From JBEIQE01 sp040376705 (GTDB taxonomy: Bacteria > Pseudomonadota > Alphaproteobacteria > UBA2400), in contig JBEIQE010000005.1 in NCBI GenBank assembly GCA_040376705.1, forward strand, positions 65,040-129,039: a DNA stretch of 64,000 nucleotides, in the 5' to 3' direction. Both the position numbers and the translations under genes were made by a program. The notes beneath the pieces were generated by a model that searched no databases, had not been told where the DNA came from, and saw only the letters and a list, made by a program, of their open reading frames with translations. This document shows positions 27,546 through 35,969 of the stretch, one piece after another (within the stretch, counting starts at the first letter, position 1; the number at the start of each line of letters is the position of its first letter).

Positions 27546-28075
27546 TTCGCACCCGATGGCGCTGGTTCCAGCATATCAAGGTTGAACTTGATGTTAAGGT
27601 ATGCGGCGGGCTGGTTATATGCCCGGCGCTGCGCCGTGAATGACGTGATGGTGAGCCGCACCCTGCCCGCTGCCACAGCTCCCATATCCGTACACATGCG
27701 CTTGCTGTTGGGGTCGCACTCATTAGCCTTCATAAACAGGGCATAATCGTTACATGACAAGGCATACCTGATGTTATTCGGCGCAGGCAGCTGCGTGCTG
27801 GGCTGGGCGCCGGGTGCTGCTGGCGTTGCCAGCACAACAGTAAGCGCAGCAGGCGGCATGGTAATGCTGGCCACGTTGCCGCAACTGCTGCCATCCGTTA
27901 CTGCAGCGCGCCAACCGCCCACAATTGGCGTGAGTGAGAACACGCGCTTATCCGGCAATACTTGAGTATAAGACTGGCCAGCCATCAGCTCGCCGGTAAA
28001 GCTGGCCGGCTTTTGCTGAGCCCATGCAGGGCCTGCACAGAGCAGCATGACAAGAACAACGCTATGCAGCTTCAT
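27542..28075 (-). CDS. Hypothetical exported protein
   Basis: This 177-residue protein has a clear Sec signal peptide (MKLHSVVLVMLLCAGPAWAQ, cleaved near AWA-QQ) and four Cys in the mature part (GSSCGNVAS, LSCNDYALFMKANECD, KRMCTDMG) that could form two periplasmic disulfides. I do not recognise the family. Its start overlaps the desaturase stop by 4 bases (ATGA), so it is the last gene of a methyltransferase-desaturase-exported-protein operon. Confidence 0.75.
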   Translation of the reverse strand: MKLHSVVLVMLLCAGPAWAQQKPASFTGELMAGQSYTQVLPDKRVFSLTPIVGGWRAAVTDGSSCGNVASITMPPAALTVVLATPAAPGAQPSTQLPAPNNIRYALSCNDYALFMKANECDPNSKRMCTDMGAVAAGRVRLTITSFTAQRRAYNQPAAYLNIKFNLDMLEPAPSGAN

Positions 28076-29016
28076 GTTGTAGCTCCCGACTGGTTACGCA
28101 AACCGTTCATGATTACCTTCACGCGCGACAGGTAAGACGGGCATAGCTTGGTCTCGCCCAGATTGTTGGTGCTAACCAAATGCCCATGCAAGCGGCGCAG
28201 GTTACAGGCTGGTACGCCGGGGAAGCGGTGATGCTCGGCATGGTAGTTAAAGTTAAACGGCCCGAATACATAGTGTTGCAAAAAGCCAGTAGGGAAGGTC
28301 ATGAGCCGCTCGGGCGGGTCGGTGAGCGTTGCATGTTCAAAGCAGGCGCGCGTGGCCGAAAGACCCGCCATGATGGTAACAATGGGCAGCAACCACAGCA
28401 GCGGGTACGCCAGCAGCGATTGCGTGATGAACGTAAGCAGAGCCAGCAGTATAAACTGCACCAGCGCCACAATCGCCCATTCCTGCAGGGCTGAACTTGC
28501 GGACTCGCTGCGGGTTTTAGCGCGCACACCTACGTCCTGCCGCGCTGCAATGATGCCAGTTAAAACGCGCTTCACGCCCAAGGCAAAAGCAACGCCAGTG
28601 TAAATACCAAACAGCCACTTGGTGAACTGAGCGGGCGAGCCATGGTGACGGGACATGTCATAAATGCTCCACTCATAATCTTCAGGCGTTTCGAAGTGCG
28701 TGTGGTGGCGGAAGTGGTTTTTACGGGTTACGCCCAGCGGCAAACCCAAAGGTGCGAGGATGAGCCAGCGCGCGATGCGATCGTTTAATGCCAGCGTATT
28801 AAACAGGTTGCGATGCGTTGCATGGTGCCCAAGTACCGAGAGGTGATATTGCGCAATCCCGATGATAACAATGGCCAGCACCCACGAAAGCGGATGGCTG
28901 GTTGCAACAACCAGTGCAGCCGCCAAAGCAATCAGCGCCCAACAGCGGGCAATGCCCTGCCATGCCCAACCATTAGTTACCTGTGTGAAGTCGGCTGCGG
29001 GCTGCTCGGTGGTCAT
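28072..29016 (-). CDS. Membrane fatty acid desaturase-family protein
   Basis: This 314-residue integral membrane di-iron protein has the three histidine boxes: HHATHRN (about residue 67), HFRHHTHFE (about 102) and HAEHHRFPG (about 271). Hydrophobic segments lie at about 25-60, 85-105, 140-160 and 185-215. The family includes acyl-lipid desaturases, carotenoid hydroxylases and ketolases, so the substrate is uncertain. It overlaps both neighbours by 4 bases. Coupling with a zinc-finger-like methyltransferase suggests modification of a membrane lipid, as inference. Confidence 0.88.
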   Translation of the reverse strand: MTTEQPAADFTQVTNGWAWQGIARCWALIALAAALVVATSHPLSWVLAIVIIGIAQYHLSVLGHHATHRNLFNTLALNDRIARWLILAPLGLPLGVTRKNHFRHHTHFETPEDYEWSIYDMSRHHGSPAQFTKWLFGIYTGVAFALGVKRVLTGIIAARQDVGVRAKTRSESASSALQEWAIVALVQFILLALLTFITQSLLAYPLLWLLPIVTIMAGLSATRACFEHATLTDPPERLMTFPTGFLQHYVFGPFNFNYHAEHHRFPGVPACNLRRLHGHLVSTNNLGETKLCPSYLSRVKVIMNGLRNQSGATT

Positions 29017-30005
29017 GCTGATTTGCGCCGTAAAACAAAGTCGATATTACCGGGCGTGGAGATCAGCATCTGCAGCAGAACAATCGGTGCCATCGCCAGC
29101 ATAAGCAGCGCATAAGCCCGACCAGCTGTGGGGTGACACTCCTGACCACGGCTGATGGCGAGGTACTTGAGCAGGCTACCCGCCCAATTCGCTACGCTAA
29201 GTGGCGAGCCTTTAATCGATACCACCTCAAACCCGGCGGCTTCAGCATGGCGGCGCAAGGTCTCGGGCGTGTAAAGCACCAGATGGCGCGGCACATGCCA
29301 CTGCGTCCAGTAACGGCCGAACAGGCGCGCATCCCAGCTATCAATATTAGGTGTCTGGCCAATCACATGACCACCCGGGGCTAGCGCAGCATGCAGCTTC
29401 TTGAGCGCATAAACCAGATCAGGAATATGCTCGATCACATGGAACAAATGGAACACACCCACCTTACGGCCAGCCAGCACGCTGGCCAGCTCATCCTCAC
29501 CCGCGAGATGCGCATCAACACCCGTAGCTTTGGCCATGCTTACAGCCTGCTCCACCACATCGGTGCCCATCAGGGTCCAGCCGGTATGCAGCTCGGCCAG
29601 CTCGCGCAGCCATGTACCGCTGCCACAACCATAATCGAGCAGCAGTTTGCTCTCAGCCGGCATGAGCTTACGGATTGCGGCTGCCTTACGTTTGGCAAAA
29701 AAGTGGCTGGCGGTGCGGATGAGCCAGCCACGCTCAGAGAACGGCTTGAAGCAGTGATATTCGCCTGAGTAAAACACGGCAATACGCGCCTGCGGCACGC
29801 GCTCCTGCATATAAACCGTCTGGCAGCTGTCGCATTTTACATGCTGAAAGGTCATTGCGTTATAAGGCTCGGGCAGCTGACCATAACTATCGAGGTCGAG
29901 CATTTTGGGATACAGCGGGGTCGCCTTATCGCTCCCGCACAGACAGCAGCTGGTGCGCTCCATCACGGGTGCGCTCACAACATCCTCTACCTGCTGAAAA
30001 GCCAT
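29013..30005 (-). CDS. Class I SAM methyltransferase with N-terminal Cys-rich domain
   Basis: This protein is about 330 residues. The N-terminus has CCLCGSDK and, about 40 residues later, CDSCQTVYM, a zinc-binding-like arrangement seen in C-methyltransferase-type enzymes. It continues with LLLDYGCGSGTWLRELAEL (SAM site), LMGTDVVEQAV, FHLFHVIEHIPDLVYALKKL and LAPGGHVIGQTPNIDSW. A hydrophobic C-terminal segment (YALLMLAMAPIVLLQMLIS) may be a membrane anchor. ATG 30005 has AAGGGG 6-7 bases upstream, while a TTG start at 30035 has none. It is the first gene of the operon with the desaturase. The substrate is unknown. Confidence 0.84.
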   Translation of the reverse strand: MAFQQVEDVVSAPVMERTSCCLCGSDKATPLYPKMLDLDSYGQLPEPYNAMTFQHVKCDSCQTVYMQERVPQARIAVFYSGEYHCFKPFSERGWLIRTASHFFAKRKAAAIRKLMPAESKLLLDYGCGSGTWLRELAELHTGWTLMGTDVVEQAVSMAKATGVDAHLAGEDELASVLAGRKVGVFHLFHVIEHIPDLVYALKKLHAALAPGGHVIGQTPNIDSWDARLFGRYWTQWHVPRHLVLYTPETLRRHAEAAGFEVVSIKGSPLSVANWAGSLLKYLAISRGQECHPTAGRAYALLMLAMAPIVLLQMLISTPGNIDFVLRRKSA

Positions 30006-30069
30006 AACAAACCCCTTTGCCTGAGGTATATCCAAAGGCCCGCAGCGCGTGAAGCTTTAAAATCAGTAA

Positions 30070-30888
30070 TTAACTAATTGCCCGGTCGTGCTGCAGGCTG
30101 GGGATGGCGGCGCGGGCCTTGGCCACTTCATCCATATCCAGCTCGGCCATGATGATGCCTGGTTGTGTGCCTGCATCCTTAAGCACCTTGCCCCAGGGGT
30201 CGATGATCAGGCTGTGGCCCCAGGTCTGACGGCCACCCTCATGAAAACCGGTTTGCGCGGGGGCCAGCACATAAGCGCCATTCTCAATCGCACGGGCGCG
30301 CAGCAGCACTTCCCAATGCGCCTCGCCAGTCGGCACCGTAAAGGCCGCCGGTACAGTAAGAATCTGCGCGCCGCCTTTTGCAAGGGCGCGGTAAAGATGT
30401 GGGAAACGTACATCATAACAAACCGAAAGACCTACGCGTGCGCCTGCCGCATCGGCCAGCACAGCATGACTGCCTGCAGCCACGCGCTCACTCTCGCGGT
30501 GTTTCTCGCCGGTCGGCAAATCTACATCAAACAGATGCACTTTATCGTAGCGTGCATAAATGCGGCCATTGGGGCCAAACAGTACCGAGCGGTTATAGGG
30601 CAGCTTGTCAGCTGCTTTATTACGCACGCTCACCGAGCCGCACAAAAGCCATACGCCAAGGTCATGCGCGAGCGTAGTAAATGCGGCTATCGCAGGATGC
30701 TCAACTTCAATCGGCGCTTCGGCTACCGCCTTGTCTTTATCCTTGCGGATACCGCCTGTGTTCTCTGGCGTTACAATAAGCCGCGCACCCGCATCTGCTG
30801 CCTGCCGCACCAGCTTGGTTACAGCTTCGGCATGGCTGGGCCAATCCGGCCCCGCCGTAAACTGGATGCAGGCTGCGGTCAGCTTCAT
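30070..30888 (-). CDS. Carbon-nitrogen hydrolase (Nit2/omega-amidase-like)
   Basis: This 272-residue nitrilase-superfamily enzyme has the catalytic triad visible: Glu in IVTPENTGG, Lys in ARYDKVHLFDVDLP and Cys in GLSVCYDVRFPHLY. The FDVDLP and the following CYDVRFP pattern match the Nit/omega-amidase branch, which removes amide from deaminated glutathione or alpha-ketoglutaramate. A role cleaning deaminated glutathione would suit an organism carrying gshB and grxC; this is inference. It overlaps grxC by 4 bases, so the two are co-translated. Confidence 0.92.
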   Translation of the reverse strand: MKLTAACIQFTAGPDWPSHAEAVTKLVRQAADAGARLIVTPENTGGIRKDKDKAVAEAPIEVEHPAIAAFTTLAHDLGVWLLCGSVSVRNKAADKLPYNRSVLFGPNGRIYARYDKVHLFDVDLPTGEKHRESERVAAGSHAVLADAAGARVGLSVCYDVRFPHLYRALAKGGAQILTVPAAFTVPTGEAHWEVLLRARAIENGAYVLAPAQTGFHEGGRQTWGHSLIIDPWGKVLKDAGTQPGIIMAELDMDEVAKARAAIPSLQHDRAIS

Positions 30889-31142
30889 TGCGCGAGCAGC
30901 GGATCGAGCCCGCCCTTGGCATCAAGCGCGTGCAGGTCATCGCTGCCGCCAATATGCTGCCCGTTGATGAAGATTTGCGGAATGGTCTTGCGGCCACCGG
31001 TTTTGGCGAACATTTCGTCAAAACGGGCTGCGTCTTCTTTCACATTATATTCGGTAAATGCAGCGCCCTTGCGCTTGAGCAGCTCTTTGGCGCGTACGCA
31101 ATAGGGGCACGAGGGGCCTGAATAAACGATAACTTCTGCCAT
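30885..31142 (-). CDS. grxC: Glutaredoxin 3
   Basis: This 85-residue dithiol glutaredoxin has the active site SCPYCVRAKELL (CPYC at about 11-14), the cis-Pro motif GRKTIPQIFINGQHIGG and the glutathione-binding GGSDDLHALDA. It reduces disulfides using glutathione in the cytoplasm. Length is typical. It lies upstream of the nitrilase and downstream of murI by 9 bases on the same strand. Confidence 0.97.
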   Translation of the reverse strand: MAEVIVYSGPSCPYCVRAKELLKRKGAAFTEYNVKEDAARFDEMFAKTGGRKTIPQIFINGQHIGGSDDLHALDAKGGLDPLLAQ

Positions 31143-31151
31143 GACACTCTC

Positions 31152-31925
31152 CTATAAATTCACCAGCTCAACCGCCTCAGGGGCAACCGACTGGCCTAAA
31201 AACTGCGCGGCGACTTTGGCAAAGCGCTCACGCCCATCGGTTGCCAGCAGCCGCATACTGCCAGTACCACCTAATAACTTAAGGCTGGTTAAAGACTTGG
31301 CAACTGCCTTGGCGGTGGTTTGCGCGCTATCGACCAGTATCACATCTGCCCCGATTACTTTACGGATACTGTCACTTAAGAGCGGAAAATGCGTGCAGCC
31401 CAAGACCAAAGCCTCAAGCCCCTCAGTCGCGCCCTTCAGGTAACGCGCAATGACCGCCTCAACCTCGGCTCCGCTGGTCCAGCCCTCTTCAGCCATCGCT
31501 ACCAGCAAGCCTGCGGGAATGGCCTCGACCTGAGCCGCAGGATGTAGCGCATGAATAGCGCGGGTATATGCGCCCGAGCGCACGGTACCCTCGGTAGCGA
31601 GTACCAGAATCTTTTTATACTGCGCCGCCACCTGTGCGCCGGGGCCAATCACGCCAATCACCGGCAGCTGCGGGTAAGCTGCCACCAGCGCAGGCAACGC
31701 ATGGGCTGTTGCTGTGTTACAGGCTATCACCAGCGCTTTTATGTTATGCCTGAGCAGTGCAGCAGTGGCCTGCATGGCATAGGCCACTACGGTTTCGGGG
31801 CTTTTGGTACCGTAAGGCAGGCGCGCGGTATCGCCCAGATACAGCAAATCCTCATCCGGCAGTTCAGCACGCAGCGCCTTAAGCACTGTAAGCCCGCCCA
31901 CACCGCTATCGAAAACACCAATCAT
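31152..31925 (-). CDS. murI: Glutamate racemase
   Basis: This 257-residue enzyme makes D-glutamate for peptidoglycan. It has MIGVFDSGVGGLTVLKAL, the catalytic Cys in VIACNTATAHALPAL, GVIGPGAQVAA, and the second catalytic Cys in LVLGCTHFPLLSDSI. Length is normal. It overlaps comF by 4 bases, with comF upstream. Confidence 0.97.
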   Translation of the reverse strand: MIGVFDSGVGGLTVLKALRAELPDEDLLYLGDTARLPYGTKSPETVVAYAMQATAALLRHNIKALVIACNTATAHALPALVAAYPQLPVIGVIGPGAQVAAQYKKILVLATEGTVRSGAYTRAIHALHPAAQVEAIPAGLLVAMAEEGWTSGAEVEAVIARYLKGATEGLEALVLGCTHFPLLSDSIRKVIGADVILVDSAQTTAKAVAKSLTSLKLLGGTGSMRLLATDGRERFAKVAAQFLGQSVAPEAVELVNL

Positions 31926-32662
31926 AAAATCTGCTCCGGCTTTATAACGCGGGCCAGCGTAAGCACGCGCACTTCACTTGCACCAGCTGCCAGCAAGGTC
32001 TCGCTGCAGGCCTCCAGCGTTGCGCCTGTTGTTAGCACATCATCGACCAGCAGCACAGTTTTGCCAGCAACTGCGCCGGTTACCACAAACGCATCGCGCA
32101 CATTCTTCAGGCGCTCTTCGCGCTTCATGCCCACCTGCGGGCGGGTTGAGCGCTGGCGCTGCAGCGTGAGCAACTCAACCGGAATGGTCAGTGCCTCGCC
32201 CACCGCACGCGCCAGCAGGGCAGACTGGTTATACTTGCGCCGGAGCAAGCGCCAGCGGTGCAACGGCACCGGAATGATGACATCCACCGGCAACAGCTCG
32301 CGCACGGCGCGCAGCAGCCACGGCGTAAGTGTGGGCAGCAGGTTGGTCTGGTCGCTATACTTAAAACGCCCGATGAGCTTGCGGCAGGTGTCGTCATAAC
32401 TCATCGCCGTGCGCGCTTTGACATATAAAGGCGGGGCCGAGAGGCACAGAGCGCAGAGCGTCCCCGGCTCGGTCGGCAAGCCAAACGGCACACCGCAACA
32501 CTCGCACCACGGGGCGGATAAAAAGCTGACCTCACGCCAGCAGGTCGAGCATAAGGCGCCGGGCTCGGCCACCACCTCGCGGCACAACCCGCAGGTGGGT
32601 GGCAGGATAAAATCCACTGTCTGCCTGAGATATATTGCCAGACTTGTTGCAAGCTTGCTCAT
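31922..32662 (-). CDS. ComF-family phosphoribosyltransferase-like protein
   Basis: This 246-residue protein has an N-terminal double zinc-ribbon (PPTCGLCREVV, LCSTCWREV, WCECCGVPFG, LCALCLSAPP). The phosphoribosyltransferase domain has DVIIPVPLHRWRLLRRKYNQ, VGMKREERLKNVRDAF and the PRPP loop VLLVDDVLTTGATLEACSE. ComF is linked to DNA uptake and to restart of stalled forks in some bacteria. Here no other competence genes are seen. It is the first gene of a comF-murI-grxC-nitrilase transcript, and its start is only 20 bases from the divergent methyltransferase start. Confidence 0.93.
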   Translation of the reverse strand: MSKLATSLAIYLRQTVDFILPPTCGLCREVVAEPGALCSTCWREVSFLSAPWCECCGVPFGLPTEPGTLCALCLSAPPLYVKARTAMSYDDTCRKLIGRFKYSDQTNLLPTLTPWLLRAVRELLPVDVIIPVPLHRWRLLRRKYNQSALLARAVGEALTIPVELLTLQRQRSTRPQVGMKREERLKNVRDAFVVTGAVAGKTVLLVDDVLTTGATLEACSETLLAAGASEVRVLTLARVIKPEQIL

Positions 32663-32682
32663 GGCAGCACATTATACGAGGC

Positions 32683-33558
32683 ATGAGCGACGCTCCACAG
32701 ATATTCGACCGCCAGTTATTAGCCCAGCGCCGCACACGCGCGGCCAGCAGCTTTGCGTCTGCGCGCTTTTTGCACGAAGAAGTGGGCACACGTCTGCTCG
32801 AGCGCCTCTCCGAGATCAAACGCAGCTTCCCGCTGGCGGTAAATCTGGGCGCGATGGATGGTCACTTAACAAAGCAGCTCATCGGCCAGAATGGCATTGA
32901 AAGCGTTGTGCAGTTCGAGCTGTGCGAAGCATTAGCCCAGCAGGGCAGCAATATTGTGGTGGCAGATGAAGAATGGCTGCCACTGGCCCCGCAAACGGTT
33001 AACCTCATCATCAGCAACCTCGCGCTGCATTGGGTGAACGACCTGCCCGGCGCACTGGCGCAAATCCGCATGGCGCTGAAGCCGGATGGTTTGTTCATGG
33101 GGGCGATATTGGGCGGCGAGACGCTATTCGAGCTGCGCCGCTGCCTGATGGAAGCCGAGATGGCAGCGACTGGTGGCATCTCCCCGCGCCTCTCGCCCCT
33201 CACCGAAGTGCGCGATGCCGGCGGACTTATACAACGTGTAGGTTTAGCCCTGCCGGTGGTGGACCGCGAAATGATTACGGTAACCTATGCCGACCCCATC
33301 AAACTGCTCTATGACCTGCGCGCTATGGGCGCGACTAACCTCACCCACAACCGCCCGCGCAAACCACTGACACGCACCGTGCTGATGGATGCGCTCGCGC
33401 GCTATCGTGAGCACTTCACGGTAGAAGAAGACCGCGTACAAGCCACGTTCGAAGTGATTTACCTGGCTGGCTGGGCCCCGCACGAGAGCCAGCAGAAACC
33501 CTCCCCACGCGGCAGTGCCAAGCATTCGCTGGTCGAGGCGTTGTTGCCTAAAACCTAA
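32683..33558 (+). CDS. BioC-like SAM methyltransferase (NDUFAF5-type)
   Basis: This protein is about 291 residues. It has the opening IFDRQLLAQRRTRAA typical of alphaproteobacterial relatives of the complex I assembly factor NDUFAF5. The divergent SAM region is FPLAVNLGAMDGHLTKQLIG, followed by LIISNLALHWVNDLPGALAQ and PDGLFMGAILGGETLFELR. NDUFAF5 hydroxylates an arginine of a complex I subunit, whereas BioC methylates malonyl-ACP. The APQIFDRQLL start favours the former, as inference. ATG 32683 is used because the extension to 32635 runs through the divergent comF start. Confidence 0.86.
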   Translation: MSDAPQIFDRQLLAQRRTRAASSFASARFLHEEVGTRLLERLSEIKRSFPLAVNLGAMDGHLTKQLIGQNGIESVVQFELCEALAQQGSNIVVADEEWLPLAPQTVNLIISNLALHWVNDLPGALAQIRMALKPDGLFMGAILGGETLFELRRCLMEAEMAATGGISPRLSPLTEVRDAGGLIQRVGLALPVVDREMITVTYADPIKLLYDLRAMGATNLTHNRPRKPLTRTVLMDALARYREHFTVEEDRVQATFEVIYLAGWAPHESQQKPSPRGSAKHSLVEALLPKT

Positions 33559-34445
33559 TACCAACGCAGCGTGGATATAAAGTCCTTGCTTGGCTCGCAT
33601 ATAAAATCATCAGTGAGATTTGCATGTGGCAGCTCTTCTAAAGCATTGGTTCCGCGTAAAATTTCTGTCACTAGCGCTTTTGGCTCGAAAGCAAAACTGC
33701 GATAGGACCAATGATAAAATGATAGTCCCCCGCCAGAAGATTCAATAATCACACGTGCATGATTTTGGCCATATCTAGGGCCATAACTAAGCGTATTGCC
33801 AAAATGTGTAAGAGCCCCATCTTCCATCATTAAAAATGGAGACATCTGCCAAACCGAGCGTAATGGAGTCTTATCAGGCAACTGAACACAGAAGGCCTGA
33901 CCGGCCATAGAAAAACTATGTATGCCCGCAACAGCATAAGCTGTAACATATAAAGATGAGACTAGAACCAAACCAACAAGGCCCACAACAAGAACAATGA
34001 ATATTCTATTTGCAGCCGTACGCATGCCGCGAATGTAATATGTAGCTGCTGCCAAAATTACCGCAGCCAGTATCAAGTTCGCGCCAAGCCCACTTAACAC
34101 TGCCATCATGTCTGCTGCGTGGATTGTAATCCATGCAGTTACAACCCCAAAAAGCATGGCTATAGCCATAGGTGCCGTCCAGCCTTTCATTAGCGCATAC
34201 CCAAGCTCCACAGCAAGCCGCAGAGTTGACCAAATCAAAGCCGAGGCGATAAAAACAAAAGTGCAAAAAAACAAGAAAGCGTTGCTGCGCTTAAATGGAA
34301 AATCTGTCAGATGCAAAGTAATGAACAAAGGCACAAACGCAAAAATTACCGCAACAAATCCCGCATAAAAAGCTTCTTTTGGAAGGCTAAGAACCAGCAC
34401 TCCGACTAATACAAAGAATAAAAGCGGAAAAATCAATATTTCCAT
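33555..34445 (-). CDS. Hypothetical multi-pass membrane protein
   Basis: This 296-residue protein has about five or six hydrophobic segments in the first 190 residues (ILIFPLLFFVLVGVLVLSL, AVIFAFVPLFITL, AFLFFCTFVFIASALIW, ILAAVILAAATYYI, IFIVLVVGLVGLVLVSSLYV). A hydrophilic C-terminal domain of about 100 residues follows, probably periplasmic. I do not recognise it. The DNA is visibly AT-richer than its neighbours and codon use differs, which may mean recent acquisition. Its end overlaps the convergent methyltransferase stop by 4 bases and it follows the Nudix gene by 5 bases. Confidence 0.7.
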   Translation of the reverse strand: MEILIFPLLFFVLVGVLVLSLPKEAFYAGFVAVIFAFVPLFITLHLTDFPFKRSNAFLFFCTFVFIASALIWSTLRLAVELGYALMKGWTAPMAIAMLFGVVTAWITIHAADMMAVLSGLGANLILAAVILAAATYYIRGMRTAANRIFIVLVVGLVGLVLVSSLYVTAYAVAGIHSFSMAGQAFCVQLPDKTPLRSVWQMSPFLMMEDGALTHFGNTLSYGPRYGQNHARVIIESSGGGLSFYHWSYRSFAFEPKALVTEILRGTNALEELPHANLTDDFICEPSKDFISTLRWY

Positions 34446-34450
34446 TTAAC

Positions 34451-34897
34451 TTATAACCGCTCCTGTAGCTGCGGCAGTAACGGCACTGAGCCGGGCACGA
34501 ATTTGTAATCGTGGAAGTTGGCAGGACGAACCCACTTGAGCTCTTGCCCTTCCTTGCCTTGCGGGGTGCCTTCCCACATGCGGCACAAAAATACCGGCAT
34601 AAGGATATGCAGGCCCAAATCGCCATAGCGGTAGCTTACAAACGTGAAGGGCAAAAAGCAGCTGGGCTTGGTGATGATGCCGAGCTCTTCATGCAGCTCG
34701 CGCGCCAGCGCCTGTTCGGGTGTTTCATTGGGCTCGAGCTTGCCGCCCGGAAATTCCCACCAGCCGGCATAAGCCTTGCCCGCCGGGCGTGAACCGATGA
34801 GCACACGGCCATCCGGATCTATCAAAACAACCGCCGCTACCAGAACTAACGGTAGCGGCGGCGGAATTGTTACATCGATTTCAAAGCAACCTGACAA
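34451..34897 (-). CDS. mutT: MutT-type Nudix hydrolase (probable 8-oxo-dGTP diphosphatase)
   Basis: This protein of 148 residues has the Nudix box GGKLEPNETPEQALARELHEELG at about residues 51-73 (G x5 E x7 REUxEE). AGWWEFPGGK precedes it. It probably sanitises oxidised nucleotides. The only in-frame start able to include the first beta strand (LVLVAAVVLI) is TTG 34897, because no ATG is available. A strong hairpin (34824-34861) lies within its first codons, see that entry. It follows ppiC by 8 bases. Confidence 0.88.
   Translation of the reverse strand: MSGCFEIDVTIPPPLPLVLVAAVVLIDPDGRVLIGSRPAGKAYAGWWEFPGGKLEPNETPEQALARELHEELGIITKPSCFLPFTFVSYRYGDLGLHILMPVFLCRMWEGTPQGKEGQELKWVRPANFHDYKFVPGSVPLLPQLQERL
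34824..34861 (-). terminator. Terminator-like hairpin inside the start of the Nudix gene
   Basis: A perfect 11-bp inverted repeat CCGCCGCTACC / GGTAGCGGCGG (34831-34841 with 34851-34861) has a 9-nt loop and is followed on the minus strand by TTGTTTTGAT. It starts 45 bases after the ppiC stop and lies within the Nudix coding region. It looks like a rho-independent terminator or attenuator reducing read-through from ppiC. Confidence 0.6.
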
Positions 34898-34905
34898 GGC
34901 AGCTC

Positions 34906-35889
34906 TTACTGTGCCGGAGCCGGTGTGGCTTCGCCAGCAGCGCTCGGCGCAACCATGTTCTGCAACAACTGGTCAGGCGGCAGAGCGGGTACGCCTTCGG
35001 CAGCAACCAGTTTCACGTTACCCTGTGCACGCAGTGTGCTGATAACGCTCTGCAGCTTTTCCTGCTGCGCACGGGCAACCAGCTGCGGCTTTACGTCTTC
35101 AAACTTAGGCGGGGTAACCGCGCGGCGGCCCTCTACCTTGATGATGTGATAGCCAAACTGGGTCTTCACTGGTGTCTGGGTCATCTGGCCGTCAGACAGG
35201 GCGAAAGCAACCGTGCCGAACTCGGGTACCATGGCATCCTTCGAGAAGTAGTCGAGGTCGCCGCCATTGGCACCGCTGCCAGTGTCAATCGACTCGGCCT
35301 TGGCCACATCTTCAAACTTGGCGCCATCGTTGATCTTCTTGATCAGCTCAACCGCCTTGGCTTCGTCGGCTACCAGAATGTGGCGGGCGCGAATTTCCTG
35401 CTGCCCCTTCATGCTCTCAACCATCTGGTCATACAGCGGCTTGAGGTTAGCGTCAGTATCAAGGCCCTTGAACAGGCTCTGCACATAAGCTTCCTGCACG
35501 ATCTGTTCGGTGGCCATCTTCACGGCAGCCTGAACTTCTGCTGTGCTCTGCAGATTATCCTTGGTAGCAGCCTGAATGATCAGGCGCGAGGCAACGATCT
35601 GGTCAACCAGCATCCAGAACACTTCGTCCTGCGCGGGGGCCTGCGCACCAGCGCGCTGCTTGATGGCGTTATAAAGCTGCTCAACATCGCTCTTGAGGAT
35701 CATTTCGCCGCCCACATCAGCAACCTTGGGGTTGGCTGCAGTGGCAACACGCGGGGCCGGAACAGCAGGGTCGGTTGCAGTAGCTTCGGCAATAGCCGTG
35801 GTCACAATATCATCCTTGGCGACCCAGAAACCAATACCACCAGCGACGATGGCCAATACAACAGCCGGAATTACATAACGCGATGCCAT
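34906..35889 (-). CDS. Membrane-anchored parvulin-type peptidyl-prolyl isomerase
   Basis: This 327-residue protein has an N-terminal anchor or uncleaved signal (VIPAVVLAIVAGGIGFWVA). A SurA-like N-terminal helical domain includes MILKSDVEQLYNAIKQRAG. The rotamase domain covers about 165-265 (IRARHILVADEAKAVELIKK, GGDLDYFSKDAMVPEFGTVA, VKTQFGYHIIKVEGRR), and an Ala/Pro-rich tail ends the protein. It helps fold exported proteins in the periplasm, possibly the porins also in this window (inference). It is divergent from the methyltransferase at 35970. Confidence 0.92.
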   Translation of the reverse strand: MASRYVIPAVVLAIVAGGIGFWVAKDDIVTTAIAEATATDPAVPAPRVATAANPKVADVGGEMILKSDVEQLYNAIKQRAGAQAPAQDEVFWMLVDQIVASRLIIQAATKDNLQSTAEVQAAVKMATEQIVQEAYVQSLFKGLDTDANLKPLYDQMVESMKGQQEIRARHILVADEAKAVELIKKINDGAKFEDVAKAESIDTGSGANGGDLDYFSKDAMVPEFGTVAFALSDGQMTQTPVKTQFGYHIIKVEGRRAVTPPKFEDVKPQLVARAQQEKLQSVISTLRAQGNVKLVAAEGVPALPPDQLLQNMVAPSAAGEATPAPAQ

Positions 35890-35969
35890 AGAATACCCCT
35901 TACTCGAGTTGACTTAGCCCGGTTTACGCCCTAACCAACGTTCCGGCAATAGCGCCCGGAGCGAGAATT

